A stretch of 64,000 bases of DNA from Sebastes aleutianus (GCA_916700875.1 CAKAKS010000066.1:33458990-33522989); one strand, 5' to 3'. Positions 13,799 through 26,675 are shown, counted from the stretch's first letter. The notes: generated by a model not told the origin, from the sequence alone. Translations and numbers: made by a program.

Positions 13799-14044
13799 TG
13801 TAAATGGTAAATGAACTTGCATTTATATAGCTCCTTTCTAATCTTCTGACCACTCAAAGCTCTTTACACTACATGTCAGCATTCACCCATTCACACACAC
13901 ATTCACACACCGATGGCACAGCCTTCGGGAGCAACTTGGGGTTAAGTGTCTTGCTCAAGGACACATCGACATGTGACCGGGGATCAAACCAACGACCTTC
14001 CGAGTGGTGGACGACCTGCTCTACCCTCTGAGCCACAGCCGCCC
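13799..14044 (-). mobile_element. tRNA-derived SINE, copy 1
   Basis: On the minus strand the head reads GGGGCGGCTGTGGCTCAGAG then GGTAGAGCAGG, an A-box-like promoter, and further in GGTTTGATCCC, a B-box-like promoter. The tail extends to the ATTTATATAGCTCC block. It cannot fold as a functional tRNA. Related copies are at 15721-15879 and 31835-31985. Confidence 0.75.
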
Positions 14045-14782
14045 CATTCTGGGCTACTGTCCACGATTCTTAATTTCAGGTGATTATACACTAATGAAAA
14101 CATTGATATGAATATTATATTATATTCTGCTAATAGATCCCCCGAAATGTTACACACTGGACTCTGAAAAAGTCTCTGTGAGGCTGTGGTTGAGCACAAT
14201 AGTGCTGCACTAAATGTTAATGTCAGCATGCTAACATGCTCACACTGACCATACTAACATGCTGATATTTAACAAGTATAGTTGAACCATCTTAGTTTAA
14301 ACTTTAAGGTGTAAGCGTGCTAACATTTGCTAAGTAGCGCTAAACACAAAGTGCAGCTAGGGCTGATGGGAACAGTTTTGCAGGCATTTGGTTATAAAAT
14401 GAAGTATTGGACATGGTGAAATTGTCGAAATTGACCATGAATGTCAAATGTTTATGACAATCCATGTAGTAGTTGTTGATATAGTCTGGTCCAACGGACT
14501 GACTGAACAACATTGCCATCCAGAGAACTATGCTGCAAGAAGGAGAAACAATCAGATAATTCACTATAATTCACCACAGAGAATGCAGTTTGTTTCATTC
14601 AAGCTGCACTAATCAATACTTTTTTTATATTAACAAATAACTGTTATGCAGCAACATTTGTGTCCCCATGAATTACTTCCTCATATTTTCTTTAAAATGT
14701 GACAAATATTTATAACAAATGGCTTAAATTACAGATTAAGGTGTTCTTTATAACATAAACAAAGAATAATGCACATTAAATT

Positions 14783-15045
14783 ACTAAAATATTTTTCGAC
14801 ATACTATACTATGACTTTTTTTTCATGAAATTCTTCGACATACTATACTATGACTTTTTTTCACTAAATGTTTCGACATGCTAAACTATGACTTTTTTTC
14901 ACGAAAGTTTTTGACAAACTATATGACTTTTTTTCAGGAAATTTTTCGACATACTATACTATTACTTTTATCACTACATTTTTCGACATACCATACTATG
15001 AATTTTTTTCACTACATTTTTAGACCTGCTATATTATGACTTTTT
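14783..15045. repeat. Minisatellite, about seven units of 35-45 bp
   Basis: Degenerate tandem units each contain TTTCGACATACTATACTATG followed by ACTTTTTTTCA. Unit length and sequence vary. The flanking 14046-14782 and 15046-15720 are AT-rich intergenic DNA with no gene seen. Confidence 0.8.
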
Positions 15046-15720
15046 TAAAAATAATATTTTTTACTTTACTAAGTTTTTTTTTATACATGTGCTCAATTTT
15101 ACCATGTCCCCAGTGTAAAGTACACCTATAAGCCATACAATTATAAAATATGCAAAATATTCTTTAATTAATGTGACATATTTTTTTGTAGGGAACTCAA
15201 AGGACTAAAGTAGGGTGAGCATGTCTTTTTTCCCATGTTTCATGATGTTAATCTGTTTGTTACACTCTCAGTTCCACCCTGTTCGGCTAAATTATGAAGA
15301 ACGTTGGTCCAATTAAAAACATTAAAAACACATTTGATATAGTTATAAAAGTTCTGTTTATGTGTAGAAGGTTAGCTATAGCTAAATCTGGATCACTCTC
15401 AGAGATATTGCTAACTTAGCTCCAAATCTTCCACACTGTTAGGTCTATAGACCAATATAAACCAGTCTACCCATAAGGATTATTATTTGAGTGCCTGAGA
15501 TTGGCCAATATGTTTTCCTGACAGTTAAATATGTCACTATTCTTATATAATACAAAAAAGATGAAAATATCTATCAAATTTTTCATGAGTCACGAGGCTG
15601 AAATGTTGCTGCACAACAGGAATGACCCGTTTAATGTGAAGGGTCGCTTGTAGTGACAAAAACCAACAGAGAATCACCCGGCACAACTGCCAACTTTGCC
15701 CATCAGGATTTAATCTAAAT

Positions 15721-15879
15721 ACTCATTCACACACCGATGGCTATGCCTCCGGGAGCAATTTGGGGTTAAGTGTCTTGCTCAAGGACACATCGACATGTGA
15801 CCCGGAGCAGCCGGGGATCGAACCACCGACCTTCTGATTGGTGGACAACCTGCTCTACCCTCTGAGCCACAGACGCCCT
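15721..15879 (-). mobile_element. tRNA-derived SINE, copy 2 (5' part)
   Basis: Minus-strand head TGTGGCTCAGAGGGTAGAGC and GGTGGTTCGATCCC closely match copy 1. The outer tail is missing. Confidence 0.7.
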
Positions 15880-15994
15880 GATACATAGATTGAATATTGG
15901 ACGTTAATGTGTTGGGCAGCCAGAAACACGACTCCAAAGGAAAGCTAACATTTCTCTGTGTCTGCTGGATATAGGCAACCTTTTGCTCACACCC

Positions 15995-16080
15995 GAGGGA
16001 GGGTTAAATCAGCAGCAACTGGACTTACGTTCTTGAAGAACCTAAACCAAGTTCAGTTGCTGCTGATTTAACCCTCCCTC
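15995..16080. repeat. Long hairpin with 32-bp arms
   Basis: GAGGGAGGGTTAAATCAGCA ... ACTGGACTT (15995-16026) pairs with AAGTTCAGTTGC ... CCTCCCTC (16049-16080), with one mismatch visible in the arms. The 22-base loop itself contains GTTCTTGAAGAAC, a small palindrome. It could be a foldback repeat or a transcribed hairpin. Confidence 0.7.
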
Positions 16081-18002
16081 AGATACCATGACCTGGATGA
16101 CTGAGAACCTTCACAAACATTTTGCTCACACATTTGTCATAATATGGGGGTACTAACATGTCAATGTTGTTCCACTACAATCACTTAATACTGCTTTAAA
16201 TATACACAATTTTGACTGATCAGTAGTACATTGGATTACTAAAAAAACTCTTAACTTGCATTGATTTTACAATATGTTTTGTCGTGATGGTGGTATAATC
16301 TGGGAGTGGTTAGTTTTCCATACATTGCCCATCCTAAAAAACACACACCACTGTGGGGGAAACGCAGATTCGGATATTTGGTATCTGCACAAAATGTCTG
16401 TTGGAAGGTTCAATCCCAAAATAGCAACTCAGGCCTTCATAAATCCACAATTGTTACGCTTCAGGTCCGTAATACAGACCATATGGATGGGACTGAGTGT
16501 GTGAGTGTGTGTGTGAGTGTGGGTGTGTGTGTGTGTGTGCGTGCAAAAGGACATTGCCATTATCAAGCCCTCTTACGGCCATCAGGAAGATGTGATAGTC
16601 CGTTGCGGCAGCAGTTTAACAGGGTGACAGATAACAGCATTGTCTGTCAACTGTCAGCCTGGCAGATGAGTGGCGGAGGCAGGAAAAAGCTCATTCCTTC
16701 CCATCTCTGTGACGCGCCGCAATCAGGAGTGTATCTGCAGGGTCACACAAAGAAGCTCAGGAATGAGGGACAGTTGCGTAGTGGGACGAAGGTTCAGGTG
16801 ACGAACGGAGCGGTTATTCAGGGGAGTGAGTCATTATTAATCTGGTCAGAAAACATCCGACCAGCCTCTTGACTCCATGTTGGTAGCAGTGCCAGACAGT
16901 CTGATCCATAAACATGTCTCTATAAAGCTCTGTGTACCCCTCATGGTACCCCCTATTCTTATTCCCTTGTACGTCCTTGCTCTTGCATTTTAAGGAGCCT
17001 CTTGTGCCCAGATAACCCATTTCAGACGCAGTGTCAATTTACCAGAAGAGGTAGTACACACACAGAACATTTTAGCATGCAAAACAGAGGGGGTGATTGC
17101 ATTTTGTTGAATGAACATGAATGATTGTCTTAAACTACTCCTCATGAGCTACTTGAAATAACCTCCAGACTCAGCTCAGCATCTTTCCTCCTTGATCATT
17201 AAGGCCTCACACCTCATTGCATTTCAATTTCATTTGGACGAGTGTTGTCTAATAGATATATCCTGTTACAGTCAATGATATCAACAGAGCCTCGGTGCGT
17301 TTTGTCAAAAATAAATGGTCAATGGAGCCTAGACGGCAGCTCGCAGAACTCCACCATTTACAAAGCAAATAAACAAATGAAGAATATCAAACCCCGGAGC
17401 ACCCACCCAAACAAAATAGCGCTTCCACAAGGAAGAGGCTACAGGACAGTGTTTACAAAATCCTCATTAAGGAAGTTGTGAGATAACACACGCTCATGTG
17501 CATCACACAAAGTTGAAGGCAGGCACGCACGCACACACACCAGCTAAGAGACCATAAGCACTGAGCAATGCAGAGCCCACCATATCATAGATAAGGGACA
17601 GAAAGGGAAAGAAGAGAGCAGAGCACACAGAAAGAGAGAGACAGACAGAGAAGAGGACACAACAGAGATGACTCGGCTGGACGAAGCCAAGCCTAGGCCA
17701 CCCTGACACCGGAACTGCAGCCCTGTCGCAAAGGACATCAAAAGGTGTGCATGAGAATAAATGCTGTGAGATCTGGAAGAGAGCAGCAGGAACACACACT
17801 CCTCCAGAGAGGCTCACACTGGTCAACAACACTACTGTCTACTGCCAGGGATACAAAACTCTCTTTGGCTACAGATGCACTGACCACAATTTCAATGAAC
17901 CTTTGGATTAAGGCATTCAGAGATTTCAAATCATTTTGTCTTACTGTTGCATCAGCTCATCCATAGACAACCCCAGAGGGCATACAATAGATTGTTTTTC
18001 CC
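16081..18002. other. Intergenic region and putative bmp10 5' flank
   Basis: The stretch holds a (GT)n-like run at 16498-16541 and purine-rich simple sequence at 17595-17665. The last few hundred bases are the likely bmp10 promoter or 5' UTR. I could not identify a TATA box or a coding region here. Confidence 0.4.
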
Positions 18003-20857
18003 ATGGCGAGCATTTGGGTCTCTCAACTGGAAACCATCTGCAGCTCCAGGACTTTGCTCGTTCTGTTTTCCATCCTGATTCTCCAGGGGCTCTGTGGACA
18101 GAGCAGCCCGATCTCCACCAACACCCATCAGAGGCATCGCCCCGCTCCGGGGCTGGGAGACGGGCATGGGGGGGTGGTGGATCCATCGCTGCTGGAGCAG
18201 GACAACAACATGAACATGCAGAGCTTGCTGGAGAGCCTGAAGGAACAGTTTCTGCAGACTTTCAACCTGTCTGGCTTGGGTCCTCTTGCCATGCCTCCTG
18301 GAAGCACAAGAGAAGAGCCACCTGAGTACATGATGGAGCTCTACAACCGTTTTGCTAATGACCGCACTGCCATGCCCACCGCCAACATCATCCGCAGCTT
18401 CAAAAATGAAGGTAAAGATCCTCTGCTCCATATGATGATGTCCCTGTTGATCATATAGATTGATTAAAAATGAGAACTACGCTTTCTTCTTTAGTTGGTG
18501 CCATGTTTATTGAATATTTTTATGACATTTTATTTAAATATTATGCATTTTCCTCATCACACTCTGGTCTGCAATGCCAAAGAATATAAGTAATGAAACT
18601 GAGAACGACAGTATTCTTGTGTCCAGTTTTTAAGTAGACTGTAGCTAAACCAAAATGTAGTTGTTTAAATCAAATCCTTATTCATGATGATGTTTGTTGT
18701 TACTTCTCTGTGCAAGGTGAATAATGATCATATCAAAATGCTATTCCTACTTTGAAATGGAACAGCTTGCAAAAAAGATAATAGATGTTTCCCAATGAAG
18801 GATGAAATTGGGGATGCAATCAGGGTCTGAAATTAACTTTTTTTTTCACTTCCTGCTACTGTGGAAGGCAAGTATTTGTTTTTGTCTGCCACTCAGAAAT
18901 TTCATCTGCCACTTTTGAAATCTCTGCGCTAAATAAACAAATAACATTTTAGATTCTGATGTCATTCAATGTTCGATATATTTTACATAAAAAAAACATT
19001 ATATGCATGGTAAATTCCAGAGTTTGAATTACACCGTAGCTTCTGTGAGAGCCCTATTTTTCGGGGCTGGGAGGGTACTGTACACGGTACTTTACTGTAT
19101 TTTGTTTTTGTCATCTATAGTGGTTATTTGAGTAAAAACAATTCAAATGATTATAATTATTTAAATATTTGCTTTGATTAAAAAAAATCTTGGCATCAGT
19201 AGTTTTAATTATGTATTATAAGCTGCTTAGAGCTAATGTTAGTGTTATGAATTTAGATAGGTCATAATTCCCTCTCTATCAACTGGATTTATTCAAGTTC
19301 CTCGCCAAAAAACTACATTTTACAAGATTACATTTGAACACATCATGATAACATTGTAATTTACCTTCGCCCAGGTGTAGTAGTAGTAGCGCCATGCTGT
19401 TGAGTGCTTTTCTTTCTCTCTGCCATGGCTCCGGTCCCAAACAAACTGAATGATACGGCATGCGTATGCGTCACTGTGCATGCGTAACAGTCAGAAAGCA
19501 TTGAAGAGGAATCAGTAGTCACAGAGGCATGAGATGCCACAGAATCAGACAAGTAGGAACCTATTCTCTGCTCCAATCCCCAGCGTGTTCCCTGCCTGCC
19601 AAAGTGGCAGATGGCCTGACAATTTATCTGCATTTCAGACCCCAGAGGCAATCCTCAATAGGGTTAGGTTAAGATAGGGTTCGGATACGTTGCAGAACTC
19701 AACTGAAAACCTCATTATAAAGATTATACAAAATATACAGAAGTCCAACTTTGACCATTTATTTCTCTTCCCCAGATTCATCTCCCAGTGTTGTGGGTGT
19801 TGGAGGAGTGAGGCATCACCCTCTCCTCTTCAATGTGTCAGTCCCCCATCATGAACGCATCACAACGGCCGAGCTTCGCCTCTACACCCTTGTCCAGACT
19901 GACCGCCATCTCTATGCTGGTGTCGACCGCAAGGTCACTATCTACGAGCTGGAGTCGCCTGTCGGAGATGACAACACGACTGATGAGAACCCTGTGAGAG
20001 GCGATGGATTCAGAAGGGGAGGAGAGCGGATAGAGCTGGTGGAGTTGGCTTCACGCCAGGTCTACGGCACCGATAACGGCTGGGAGGCCTTTGATCTCAC
20101 TGCTGCTGTTCAGCTCTGGCGCAAATCTGACCATGGCACCACGCACCGGTTGGAAGTTCACATTGCCAGCATGGCTAATGAAGATAATGGTCAAGGTATG
20201 ACAGAGGACAGCAAAGACAGGAATCCACCTGAAGGGGACATGAAGATTGACACCAGCCCTGAGGAAAAACACAAACCTCTGCTGATTGTTTTCTCTGATG
20301 ACCCAAGTAGTGATCACCGTGATGACAAGCGTGAGCTGAACGAGATGATTGACCACGAAACCTCTGACATGGTTCTCCAGAACGACTTGGGGATGGGCCT
20401 GAATGGTCTGTGGGGGGACCTGGGGAGGGACGGGGATGAGGGAGATGAAGACGCAGAGCCAGATGAAGAGGACCTCATCCAAATGCGCTCCAATCTGATC
20501 TACGACACAGCGTCCCGCATTCGCCGCAATGCCAAGGGAAACCACTGCAAGAAACAATCTCTGTTCGTAGAGTTCAAAGATATTGGATGGGACAGTTGGA
20601 TCCTGGCACCCACTGGTTACGACGCCTTTGAGTGCACTGGCATTTGTTCCTTCCCACTGACGAAGCACGTCACGCCCACCAAGCATGCCATTGTCCAGAC
20701 ACTGATCAACATCAACAGTCCTCAGAAGGCTGCGCGAGCTTGTTGCGTGCCCACCAAGCTGGACCCCATCTCCCTGCTGTACTTGGATGACACAGGCGTG
20801 GTCACCTACAAGTACAAGTTTGAGGGTATGGTGGTGGCTGAGTGTGGCTGCAGATAG
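18003..20857 (+). CDS. bmp10: Bone morphogenetic protein 10, complete prepropeptide
   Basis: Two coding exons, 18003-18411 and 19776-20857, joined GAAG/GTAAAG to CCCCAG/AT, give 496 aa (human BMP10 is 424). The ATG at 18003 sits in a good context (CCCATGG). The leader has a hydrophobic stretch (LLVLFSILILQGLCG) consistent with a signal peptide, preceded by about 17 extra residues. The prodomain shares PTANIIRSFKNE, PLLFNVS and ELRLYTLVQ with BMP10. RIRR at 20516-20527 is a furin-type site. The 109-aa mature ligand (20528-20854) has seven cysteines and IGWDSW, TPTKHAI, CCVPTKL and ending ECGCR. BMP10 is a secreted ligand for ALK1/BMPR2/endoglin, essential for heart growth and vascular development in vertebrates. 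The prodomain contains an acidic insertion (DGDEGDEDAEPDEED) that accounts for part of the extra length. The single intron carries a hAT element. It is the downstream neighbour of arhgap25, as in human 2p13. Confidence 0.96.
18821..19644. mobile_element. hAT-type element, family E copy 1, in the bmp10 intron
   Basis: Ends CAGGGTCTGAAAT and ATTTCAGACCCCA are inverted repeats. The flanks GATGCAAT and GAGGCAAT match at 7 of 8 positions (8-bp duplication). Other copies are at 50358-51310 and 52857-53922. Confidence 0.75.
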
Positions 20858-21889
20858 TCCATGTTTTGAGAGAGTTTAACGTTTCATAAAGTCTTACAAT
20901 AAGAGGAAAGACACAGAACTACCAGTAAGCTGAAAAAGGAGGTTAGCCAAAACTGTCTTCAGCAAAGGGACAATCGTTGGAATCTCTGTAAGGGTTACTC
21001 AGTGAGACTGGAAGTGCATATTATTTATTCATGAAACTATGTGCACTCCAAATTCAGACAGTGGAACGATAGTGTGCGGCTGATCTACAGTCAACATTTT
21101 GCCAACAGTGATGCCAAGGTGTGTCCTCATACCCACAAGAATGAAAAGGCACAAGATTTCCCAAAGGACCAAACCAAGCACATCCTACGGTGTGTGCGGC
21201 CTGGTGGGAACCAGTGGGCCAGTTGTCCCCCTCCCTCTCCTTCCCCCTGACATCTGTCTTCCTCTCCACTTATCTCTGGCCTCCCCACTCGATGCAAACA
21301 CTAATCAGCACTTCTTGTGTCCTGGCTCAGTGAAATAACCCCCATGAGGCAACCTGACAAGACATGAACTCTCCAGGCCCACCTCCTGCCTCCTGCCGCC
21401 TCCTGATACGTAGGCGCTATGCAGGGGTCCTAGTGGCAGGGTTATCTATCCCAATCCTGTTTCCCACTTCACATGCTTCTTTTCCACTCCCCCGAGCTAC
21501 AGCGATAGCAAGGTGTGGGGGGTTGAGAAACATGTATGCCACCACTCAGGCTTGGAGAACTGCACGGCATTCTGGGCATCTTTGGTGGTGGTGGGATGGG
21601 GGAGTTGGACAGGACAAGGGGGCAGGGGTTGTCCACATTCCTAGGCAACAAACAATCTTAACTGACTCAACTCCCTGACCTAGCACCTCCTCAGTTGAGT
21701 CATCCATCACTTTTATGGTAAAAATGGCCTTTTTGGACAGTTATTATCTGATGGCCAAACTCAAGAGTGGAAAAGGGGTCACCTTGTCACATTCTCCTTA
21801 TGGATACAACTCAAAGGAAATACAGTTTCAGAAATACAGTTTCTTTGTTTAAAAGCCTTTCGATACCTCTGCTGCTTGTGTCAAATAAA
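20858..21889 (+). other. bmp10 3' UTR with AATAAA
   Basis: About 1 kb of non-coding sequence follows the stop and ends in CAAATAAAAG; the AATAAA at 21884-21889 is the best poly(A) signal. From 21890 to 22861 I see only AT-rich intergenic DNA. Confidence 0.6.
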
Positions 21890-22861
21890 AGACTATTTAT
21901 TGTTCTAATTTATTAATTTTTTTTACAACAGCGTAGATAAGTATATATGTACATTTGTAAGTTAATTACTGTAGCGCAGGTTTTGTATCCGTGACAATGC
22001 ATTTGCAGCACAACATTAATTCTGTTGGGAAGAGAAATGGTAACAGTTTCTTAAACAATAAAGTACAATTACTTAAAAAATTCTACATGCAAAGTCTCCT
22101 TAACTGATCCTTACTGTTTCAGAAAGTTTCCACCCCATCAAAATGTCATCTCGTCAAGATGAACGTAAATATTTGGAGCTAAGATGCCACACTGGTGTTG
22201 TTTTTGCCAGTTAATTGTACATGATCTATCTTCCATATTTGCAATCATCAATCAAAGCATCATGGTCTGTCAACTTTCCTTTACATTATATTAAGAAGAA
22301 GCTGCTAGACCAATGATACAATGCATTGCTGACATTCAGATCATTTAGTCCGACAGTATCAGCTCACAGGTCATAGTTTATACACGACACACAAACAAAG
22401 AACCATGGGAAACTGAGTGGAAGGCCTGCTAATGAACAAAATAGATGGCCTACTGCTCACACTGACAGCTAGCAGATGCAGACAGCTGTGATGGAAAACC
22501 TGTTTGTGAAGAGAAAATGTGAACAAAAAACTAACAACGATCTGGTCTCCAGTATCTCTTTCTGTTTTCACTTAGTTTTCAATAGATGTTAAACTAGAGC
22601 GCAAAAAGCATTGTGACGTTCATTTCATGTACCAACGTACATTGAAGATAAATAAAGGATACAGAAAACTTTACAATATTTCTTTTTGATTAAGAATGTG
22701 TGTCACACTAGTGTTCTATGAATGAGATGTCTGTGCTCTGAAAATCAAAGGCGAAGATACAGAACGCAAAACATGGATAGTACTGTAAAGATTGGATTGT
22801 GGCAGGCAGGTGAGTATTAGTTGTAAATGCCAGGCTACTTCACAAAATGGTTACAGATACA

Positions 22862-23915
22862 GTTGGACATATTGAGAAGTATGCTCATTATCTTTTTTCG
22901 CCAAGAGTTAGATGAGGAGATCAATACCGCTCTCCGAAACAGCCTGGAGACAGTTAGCTTAGCTTAGCATAAAGTCTAGGAGCAGGAGGAAACAGCTAGG
23001 CTAGCATTGCCAAAAAAAGTGATTAATCCGCATGAAAAGTTAAGTTAAAAAACAACAACAACAATTTGTATTTGGGGGGTTATCAGCCTCCCTAGAGTCT
23101 TGTCTTGAGGTTGTCAGGCAATTGGCAGAGAATTGTTGAGTATTATTACACAGCTTTGTTGAATGCTTGATTCTGATTGGTCAATTACGGCGTACTACTG
23201 TCTGTTATGTAAGGGATAATGTACAGCGAGCTGGTCATTGTTGTGAATGAGGGGTCTCTCATCGCCCTGAAGGGGATTCTTTCACAACAATGACCCGCTC
23301 GCTGTACATTATCCCGCTTATTACACAGCTGCTTACTTAAGAAATCAATTTTGACACAAAAATGGTCCGCCAGAGTCCGACATCAGAGCTGCACCCATAG
23401 CAACGGTCTGTTATACATAGCAACGGTCTGTTATAGAGAAATTACAGACCGCAGAACGCTGTGATTAACCAATCAGAATTGAGTATTCAACACAGCTGTG
23501 TAATAATTCTTTACTACAGACCGTTGCTATGTGCTGTATAATAGAACATTGCTATGAGCGCAGTTCTGATGGCGGACTCTGGCGGACCGATTTTGTGTCA
23601 AATAACTGATTTCTTAAGTAAGTAGCCGTGTAATAAGCGGGATAATGTACAGCTAGCGGGTCATTGTTGTGAAATAAACCTCTTCAGGGCGATGAGAGAC
23701 ATTGTTGTCATTTCACACAATGACCGGCCAGTTGCACTGTACATCATCCCTTACTTAGAGCTGCTGGTGGATTATTTTACCACTGGACAGAGCCAGGCTA
23801 GCTGTTTTCCCCTGTTACTAGCCTTTATGCTAAGCTAACGTAACGTTCTCCGAGCTGTAACTTAACAAACTGATATGAGTGTGGTATCAATCATTGCATC
23901 TAATTCTTGCTAAGA
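22862..23915. mobile_element. MITE family H copy 2 split by a palindromic MITE
   Basis: The left end (TTGGACATATTGAGAAG ... GCCAAGAGTTAGATGAGG) and right end (ATCTAATTCTTGCTAAGAAAG) match the 3331 copy. The GTTAGCTTAGCTTAGCAT core is present on the left. The middle, about 23135-23765, is a separate element. Confidence 0.65.
23135..23765. mobile_element. Palindromic MITE inserted in family H
   Basis: Arms mirror each other around about 23430. GGGATAATGTACAGCGAGC and AACAATGACCCGCTCGCTG on the left half pair with similar blocks near 23640-23760. TTGACACAAAAATGGTCCGC pairs with GCGGACCGATTTTGTGTCAA. Short internal duplications (CATAGCAACGGTCTGTTATA twice) are present. Confidence 0.7.
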
Positions 23916-25854
23916 AAGAGGATTTGCAACCCATGACCAATTCTAATGCAGTCATTATAGTCACTAATACATTAAAAGTTTACAAAAATGCAGGTGAGAG
24001 CGATGTGTGGGGTAACTTAACACCATAACACCATCGCTACATTGGTTCAAAATGATTATTATGTAATGCGTCTGCTACCTCCTAGTGTCCTGTTTTGACT
24101 AAATGGCTATTTTTTTTGTGGATCACTCTACATTATTTCCAATATGCTACTGTATTGTATGTGCTATGCATCAGAGTCAAATCTAGAAACTTGTTACAGT
24201 AATGTTGGCTTCCTCAAAAAAAGCCTTTGGCAACAACCCACTAATGACAAGTGCACTGAGATGTTTCAGAAAGCAAACAAGTCACTGACTCATGTAAGAT
24301 GAGAGCAGAGGTCGTCTAAAAATATTTACAGACCAGAGGGCAAGAACCTCAGCCAGTTACTGTGACAACAGGAGGTCTCAGCTATGTAAAGCTCACTAAT
24401 TGAATATTTACAGAATGGTGGACGAAATATGAATCTGGCCTTTGTCACTGAATGGCAAACTTTCAGGAAATATGATGAAATGGGAAGTCTGTAGTATTTT
24501 CTCTGATGATAAGGACGTTGTGAAGAGTGCTCTGTGCTGTTTCCTCTCTCTTGTTTTGACAATGCTCCTTCTGCCGAAATAATTTTAATCTTGTTGTTAT
24601 GCTGGAGTTTGTGAAGGATTTGGCCTACGTGATTAATGTAGGAGCACACCTAAAGTCAACAAACTGAATGCTTCCCAATGTAGAGACAGTTCAAAGTGCT
24701 TCAAAATCCTGTAATGCGGCGGTGCCTGACATCATGACGTCGGCGGCACGACGACGACGACGACGACGTGTATCTCGCTGTGAACGTGTGTTTCGGTGTG
24801 TGTCATCCGAAGCTGCATGACTCGCCCTAACTCTGACGTGGGGTCTGTAATAGGTCCCTGATTGTTTCCGTTTTGGGTCACATGTTTATCATTCCATCTC
24901 TTGGCAACACCACCACCACCCAGCACTCATCTCTCGCTCTCTCCTTCCAAGCTCTTCGTTTCCCATGAAAAGTACGCTTTGGTAAACATTACTTTATGAC
25001 AACATGCAACAAAAGTACTTCCAAATGATCAAACACCTTTAAACAATTTGCATTTGACTCTGATATTGCAAAACTGCAAAAAGCCCATTGGAAGAGTCAT
25101 ACGAGAAACAGATGTTCGATGCGGTTATTATGACGGCTAGCAGTCTTTGTCAGAACTCTGTGTTTAATTCAAATCAACTGTCATTCTTCATTAATAGTAA
25201 AGACTTTCACTCGCCAGAGACCCTAAAAAAATATATTACAAGTCGTTACCGGGAAGGCTGCTGCGTGTGAGAAAAATCCAACACATTGCTGAGGTAAAGT
25301 AATGACACTGTATATAAACTCATTATCTCTCTATGAGAATTGCATTTGACTGTCCATGTTGAGTCATTAAGTGTTACCCCATAGCTCACTGTGATGAAGT
25401 GTAGGAAGCTTGAGCAATCTGCAGCTCTTTGCTATCCTTTCTTTCATGTGAACACAGCATGAGTGCCAGAGGAGAGGTAGCTACAAATCATCTGGCATGA
25501 CCCCAGCTGCATTCTGCAGAAAAATAAACCGCCGGGGGAATGCTGTTGTTGTTGGGTTTTAAAGGTTTTTGATGACAATTCCTCTCTTGTAAAACAAATT
25601 ACAAAGGTTACAACTGCAAAAAGTGACTGAAATGCTTCTTCTCAACTCTAAAAACATGTGGTTTTGATTACTCAGTCAAATCCATATGGAACCAGTTTAC
25701 AGAGAGAGCAGACAGCTGAGAGGCCCACCACAGTATAACAATCACGAACCACAACAGCAGAACAGAAATAAAACATGAAACCCTTGTTCTGCTTACACAT
25801 GTTTTCTCATGCGTAAATGAACAAATATAGCGTTGAATATAACATATTTATCTA
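23916..25854. other. Intergenic DNA, no gene seen
   Basis: A short (CGA)n run occurs at about 24747-24769. Otherwise no recognisable gene or well-defined element was seen. Confidence 0.4.
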
Positions 25855-26560
25855 TAATCTAAGAAAACAATCCGTAGAAAAACAGATAATGTCCTGGCAG
25901 AAAATTACCAGTACATTTTCCGTTAAGTTTACAGACATTTTTTTCAACCCTAAAACGGACATTTCTGTTGATTTACAGGATGTCCTCCGTGCCGAGCCAA
26001 ATAGCAGGCCCAACCTTTACATTCTGGAGGGAATGCAGATGCTTACGGTAGCATTTGTACGTTACCTATCGGACCGCCTGAGACTAAAACTGGGGCTAAC
26101 TCTACCTGACGTCCACTGAAGTCTAAAATATAAGCATTGGTAAAACATAAATTACCAAACTTGCGTTAGTCTCAAAATGAGTCAGCAAAATATTCCTGTG
26201 TATCTGGTAACGTTAACGGTCCACAACAGCTGAACTAAACAACAAAACAGCTTTCCAACTAAAACGATACCGAACTAACGTTAAGTCCTTAACATAAATC
26301 ATTTTGGTTAGACATTAATTGTTGAATTTTTACCACAGAATTTTTAGAAAGGTTTCTCCAAATTTGGAATTTGAACTAAACTTTGCTGTGTGTGATGGTC
26401 TCTGCCTCTTCCAACTTTCACGATAGTGGAGGTTCTTGTTCCCACAATGCAATGCATATTTAAAAATAACAGTAAAACTCTTGTGAAAAATCGATACAGA
26501 AAATTCCTTCATATTAATACAGTACATTGGCCTGTATTTTTTCGGACTTTTCTTAGAGTA
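25855..26560. mobile_element. Probable MITE with degenerate inverted ends
   Basis: The left end CTAAGAAAACAATCCGTAGA is mirrored by the right end, whose reverse strand begins CTAAGAAAAGTCCGAAAAA. It contains a 100-codon open frame with no recognisable domain, taken as incidental. Confidence 0.45.
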
Positions 26561-26675
26561 TATATATAGTATATATTTACAATATAATCATCAAGCCAAT
26601 CATCAACAGCTTTGGCTCAGAGAGGAATGTTCACGTTAGATATTCACATTATTCTTACATCGTAGACAGTTTCAC

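Noticed and set aside
14783..15045. CRISPR-like spaced repeats
   Set aside because: Units are degenerate, directly tandem, with no constant-length spacers, in a vertebrate genome.
15807..15879. Possible tRNA gene on the minus strand
   Set aside because: The 3' half does not close an acceptor stem, and the same unit recurs elsewhere as a SINE head.
16306..16872. 188-codon open frame
   Set aside because: Runs through a GT microsatellite, has no domain and no exon context.
20051..20686. 211-codon minus-strand frame
   Set aside because: Antisense shadow of bmp10 exon 2.
25817..26119. 100-codon open frame
   Set aside because: Largely inside a probable MITE with inverted ends at 25855 and 26560; no known domain.
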